6,898 bases of DNA, from NCBI GenBank assembly GCA_030039095.1, contig JASHQP010000005.1:1-6898 (forward strand), read 5' to 3'. Both the position numbers and the translations under genes were made by a program. This document shows positions 5,213-6,898 of this stretch, piece after piece. The DNA comes from Streptosporangiaceae bacterium. Lineage in GTDB: Bacteria > Actinomycetota > Actinomycetes > Streptosporangiales > Streptosporangiaceae. The stretch's first letter is position 1; every line of letters starts with the position of its first letter. The notes under the pieces were generated by a model. It had not been told where the DNA came from. It did not search any database and saw only the letters and a program-made list of their open reading frames with translations.

Positions 5213-6769
5213 TCAGCTGGTCAGCCGGCCGATGAGGTGCTCGCCGACGCGGATCGCGTTCGCCATGGCGGTCAGGGCGGGGTTCACCGCGCCGATGCTC
5301 GGGAAGAAGCTGGTGTCCACGATGTACAGGTTGTCTAGTTCGTGGGCCTTGCAGTTCACGTCCAGCACCGAGGTCGCCGGGTCGGTGCCGAACCGGCACG
5401 TGCCGGCCTGATGCGCGACCGCGGCCACCGGGATGTCCATGCTCGCGTAGAAGTTCTTGTGCAGCACGTGGTGCTCGGCCAGGCCGACGTGGTTCAGGAT
5501 CTTGCGCAGTTCGTGGTACAGGCCGTCGGCTTCCTCGTCGTTGGTCTGCCGGTAGGCCAGGTGGATGCGGCCATCGGCGTCGACAGTGACCCGGTTGCCC
5601 GGCTCGGGGACGTCCTCGGTGGTCAGCCAGAAGTCCACGGCGTGCCGGGCGACCTCGGCCATGCTCCATCGCGGCGCAAGCTTCGTGAGCTTGGGCTCCT
5701 CGCCCTTCATCGCCATCGCGTTGGACTTGCCGAGCATCTGGATGTTGCCGAGCGGCCACTGCCGGCCGCCGCCGGGCAGGTAGAAGTCGTTCAGGCCGAG
5801 CGTCTTCTGGAACACCGTGTCGTTGTCTTCGGCGCCCAGCGCCACGATGGCCTTGCTGTTGTGGCACATGTAGTTCCGGCCGACCTGGTCCGAGCCGTTC
5901 GCCAGGCCATTCGGATGCCGGTCGGAGTCGGATCGGAGCAGAATCCTGGCGGTGTTCGCCGCCCCGGCGCACACCGCGACGACGTCGGCCTCGTAGATCT
6001 CGCGCCTGCCGTCCCGGCTGACCACCACGCCGGTCACCGCCCCGCCGCCCGGGTCGGTCTGCAGCCGTTCGACCTCGGCGTTCACCAGCAGGGTGACGTT
6101 CGGCCGGTCCAGCAGCGGGCGGACCGCGATGGCCTCGGCGTCGGATTTGGCGTGCACCAGGCACGGGTAGCCATCGCACCAGGCGCAGCGGATGCACGCG
6201 CTGGCCGGCCGCCTCGCCTCGTCGAGCAGGATGCCGCACGGCGCGTGGAAAGGGTGGTAGCCCCCTGCGGTCAGCGCGTCGAAGATCTGCTGCACCCGCT
6301 CCTCGTGCGAGACCGGGGGCCACGGGTACTGCCGGGACCAGTGGCCCTCCGTCGGGTCCTCGCCGTGCACGCCCCGGACCTGATACAGCCACTCGGCCTT
6401 GCTGTACCAGGGCTCGAACTCGTCGTAGCCGAGCGGCCAGGCCGGGGACACGCCGTCGGCGTGCTTCAGCTCGCCGAAGTCCTCGGGGCGCAGCCGGTAC
6501 AGCGCGGCGCCGTACATCTTCGTGGCGCCGCCGACGAAATAGTGCGACTGGGGCTGGAACGGCTTGCCGTCCGCGTCGTACCAGGTGTCCTCGGAGACAT
6601 ACCTGCCGTCGACGAACACCGCGCCGGGGTCCCAGTTCTCGGTCTCCCTGGGCAGGAAGTCGCCCCGCTCCAGCAGCAGGATCCGCTTGCCCGACGGCGC
6701 CAGCGTGTGCGCCAGCGTGCCGCCGCCAGCGCCGCTACCTGCGATGATGACGTCATAGTGATCGGTCAC
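5213..6769 (-). CDS. GMC-family FAD-dependent oxidoreductase (copy 2)
   Basis: This 518-residue protein is collinear and gap-free with the GMC protein at 85-1641, with about four residues in five identical by eye. It keeps the FAD motif GSGAGG (residues 11-16), the GGATKMYGAALYRLRPED block, the Cys motif CIRCAWCDGYPC (C192, C195, C198, C203) and the catalytic-pair positions H453 (HQAGT) and N496 (NPALT). Differences cluster in the variable pair inside the Cys motif (AW versus DT), at 310-335 and just before the catalytic His (AVAHQ versus GCAHQ), so the substrates may differ. It heads the minus-strand operon with GH15 and DUF389, suggesting oxidation of a sugar or sugar-derived alcohol. The GTG at 6769 is the only start in frame before the homology begins, and no ribosome binding site precedes it. 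Confidence 0.94.
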   Translation of the reverse strand: MTDHYDVIIAGSGAGGGTLAHTLAPSGKRILLLERGDFLPRETENWDPGAVFVDGRYVSEDTWYDADGKPFQPQSHYFVGGATKMYGAALYRLRPEDFGELKHADGVSPAWPLGYDEFEPWYSKAEWLYQVRGVHGEDPTEGHWSRQYPWPPVSHEERVQQIFDALTAGGYHPFHAPCGILLDEARRPASACIRCAWCDGYPCLVHAKSDAEAIAVRPLLDRPNVTLLVNAEVERLQTDPGGGAVTGVVVSRDGRREIYEADVVAVCAGAANTARILLRSDSDRHPNGLANGSDQVGRNYMCHNSKAIVALGAEDNDTVFQKTLGLNDFYLPGGGRQWPLGNIQMLGKSNAMAMKGEEPKLTKLAPRWSMAEVARHAVDFWLTTEDVPEPGNRVTVDADGRIHLAYRQTNDEEADGLYHELRKILNHVGLAEHHVLHKNFYASMDIPVAAVAHQAGTCRFGTDPATSVLDVNCKAHELDNLYIVDTSFFPSIGAVNPALTAMANAIRVGEHLIGRLTS

Positions 6770-6804
6770 GCGCCAACGATCGCTGGCGTCGGCCCGCCGT
6801 GCAT
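6766..6804 (-). CDS. Possible 12-codon leader ORF before GMC gene 2
   Basis: ATG 6804 (or 6807, one codon earlier) encodes MHGGPTPAIVGA and ends in TGA 6768-6766, overlapping the GMC gene 2 start as GTGA. GAGG at 6813-6810 stands 5 nt before ATG 6804, whereas the GMC start has no such site. The large gene could therefore be translated by coupling from the leader. The ORF is short and may be chance. Confidence 0.3.
   Translation of the reverse strand: MHGGPTPAIVGA
6771..6788. promoter_or_regulatory. 18-bp near-palindrome at the GMC gene 2 start
   Basis: CGCCAACGATCGCTGGCG is symmetric at 16 of 18 positions around a central CGATCG. It begins 2 nt upstream of the GMC gene 2 GTG, where a ribosome binding site would normally be. 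It has the size of a bacterial operator half-site pair; as RNA it would give a 5-bp hairpin. No regulator gene is in the window. Confidence 0.4.
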
Positions 6805-6840
6805 CATTCCCTCGGGGTGAGGCGCTCAGCTGGATGGGCG

Positions 6841-6875
6841 GGCCAGGGGCGGCGCCGGCGCCGATCCCCCTGGCC
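6841..6875. other. GC-rich hairpin upstream of GMC gene 2
   Basis: GGCCAGGGG (6841-6849) pairs perfectly with CCCCTGGCC (6867-6875) around a 17-nt loop that itself contains the palindrome GGCGCCGGCGCC (6851-6862). Alternative pairings exist: GGGCGGGCC (6836-6844) with GGCCCGCCC (6885-6893), and CCCTGGCC again at 6891-6898. No T-tract follows on either strand, so a standard intrinsic terminator is not shown. It may end transcription from a gene beyond the right edge or be a structured leader of the minus-strand operon. Confidence 0.5.
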
Positions 6876-6898
6876 GCGTGGCCCGGCCCGCCCTGGCC

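Noticed and set aside
5155..5222. CRISPR-like array
   Set aside because: The 17-bp units abut directly with no unique spacers and decay progressively; this is a plain tandem repeat.
3267..6392. GH15 as part of a 1041-residue fusion protein starting at 6392
   Set aside because: The upstream 416 codons are the wrong frame of GMC gene 2 and are Arg/Pro-rich without homology; GH15 homology begins at the GTG at 5144.
5342..6820. Long open frame on the plus strand opposite GMC gene 2 (492 residues)
   Set aside because: Same kind of antisense shadow as opposite GMC gene 1, as expected from the paralogy of the two genes.

Overview
The DNA is very GC-rich, with strong G/C preference at third codon positions, several GTG starts and mostly TGA stops. 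Together with a DUF6247-type protein, a family I know mainly from actinomycetes, this points to an actinobacterium. I cannot name the genus.

The window holds six recognisable genes in two convergent blocks, plus a broken gene end. On the + strand, a GMC-type FAD oxidoreductase (85-1641) is followed by a two-gene unit that looks like a toxin-antitoxin module: a DUF6247 protein (1715-2068), then a small RelE/ParE-like protein (2061-2312). On the - strand, reading right to left, a second GMC oxidoreductase (6769-5213) is followed by a GH15 glucoamylase/trehalase-type hydrolase (5144-3267) and a six-helix DUF389 membrane protein (3257-2241). The spacings of 68 and 9 nt suggest one operon. The two blocks collide tail to tail, and the last 72 nt of the toxin-like gene and of DUF389 are the same DNA read on opposite strands.

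The two GMC genes are close, gap-free paralogues (about four residues in five identical by eye) facing each other, so they form a diverged inverted repeat of about 1.55 kb around the other genes. The first 60 bases encode, on the - strand, a 19-residue piece of a third GMC paralogue that stops matching about 25 bp before the first GMC gene starts. Either the locus was rearranged between paralogues, or there is an assembly join at the window edge.

The junctions between genes carry unusual small structures. A 22-bp tandem duplication after GMC gene 1 doubles a strong Shine-Dalgarno sequence and creates a short leader ORF ending on the DUF6247 start codon. A 17-bp tandem repeat lies between GMC gene 2 and the GH15 gene. 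An identical 14-nt sequence covers the start codons of both GH15 and DUF389. An 18-bp near-palindrome and a possible leader peptide precede GMC gene 2, and a GC-rich hairpin lies at the right edge.

Functionally, the - strand block could be a carbohydrate unit: GH15 releases a sugar from an alpha-glucoside, a GMC enzyme oxidises a sugar or alcohol, and DUF389 sits in the membrane with no known role. The Cys-rich motif shared by both GMC proteins suggests a metal or Fe-S site. The substrate link is inference from gene order.
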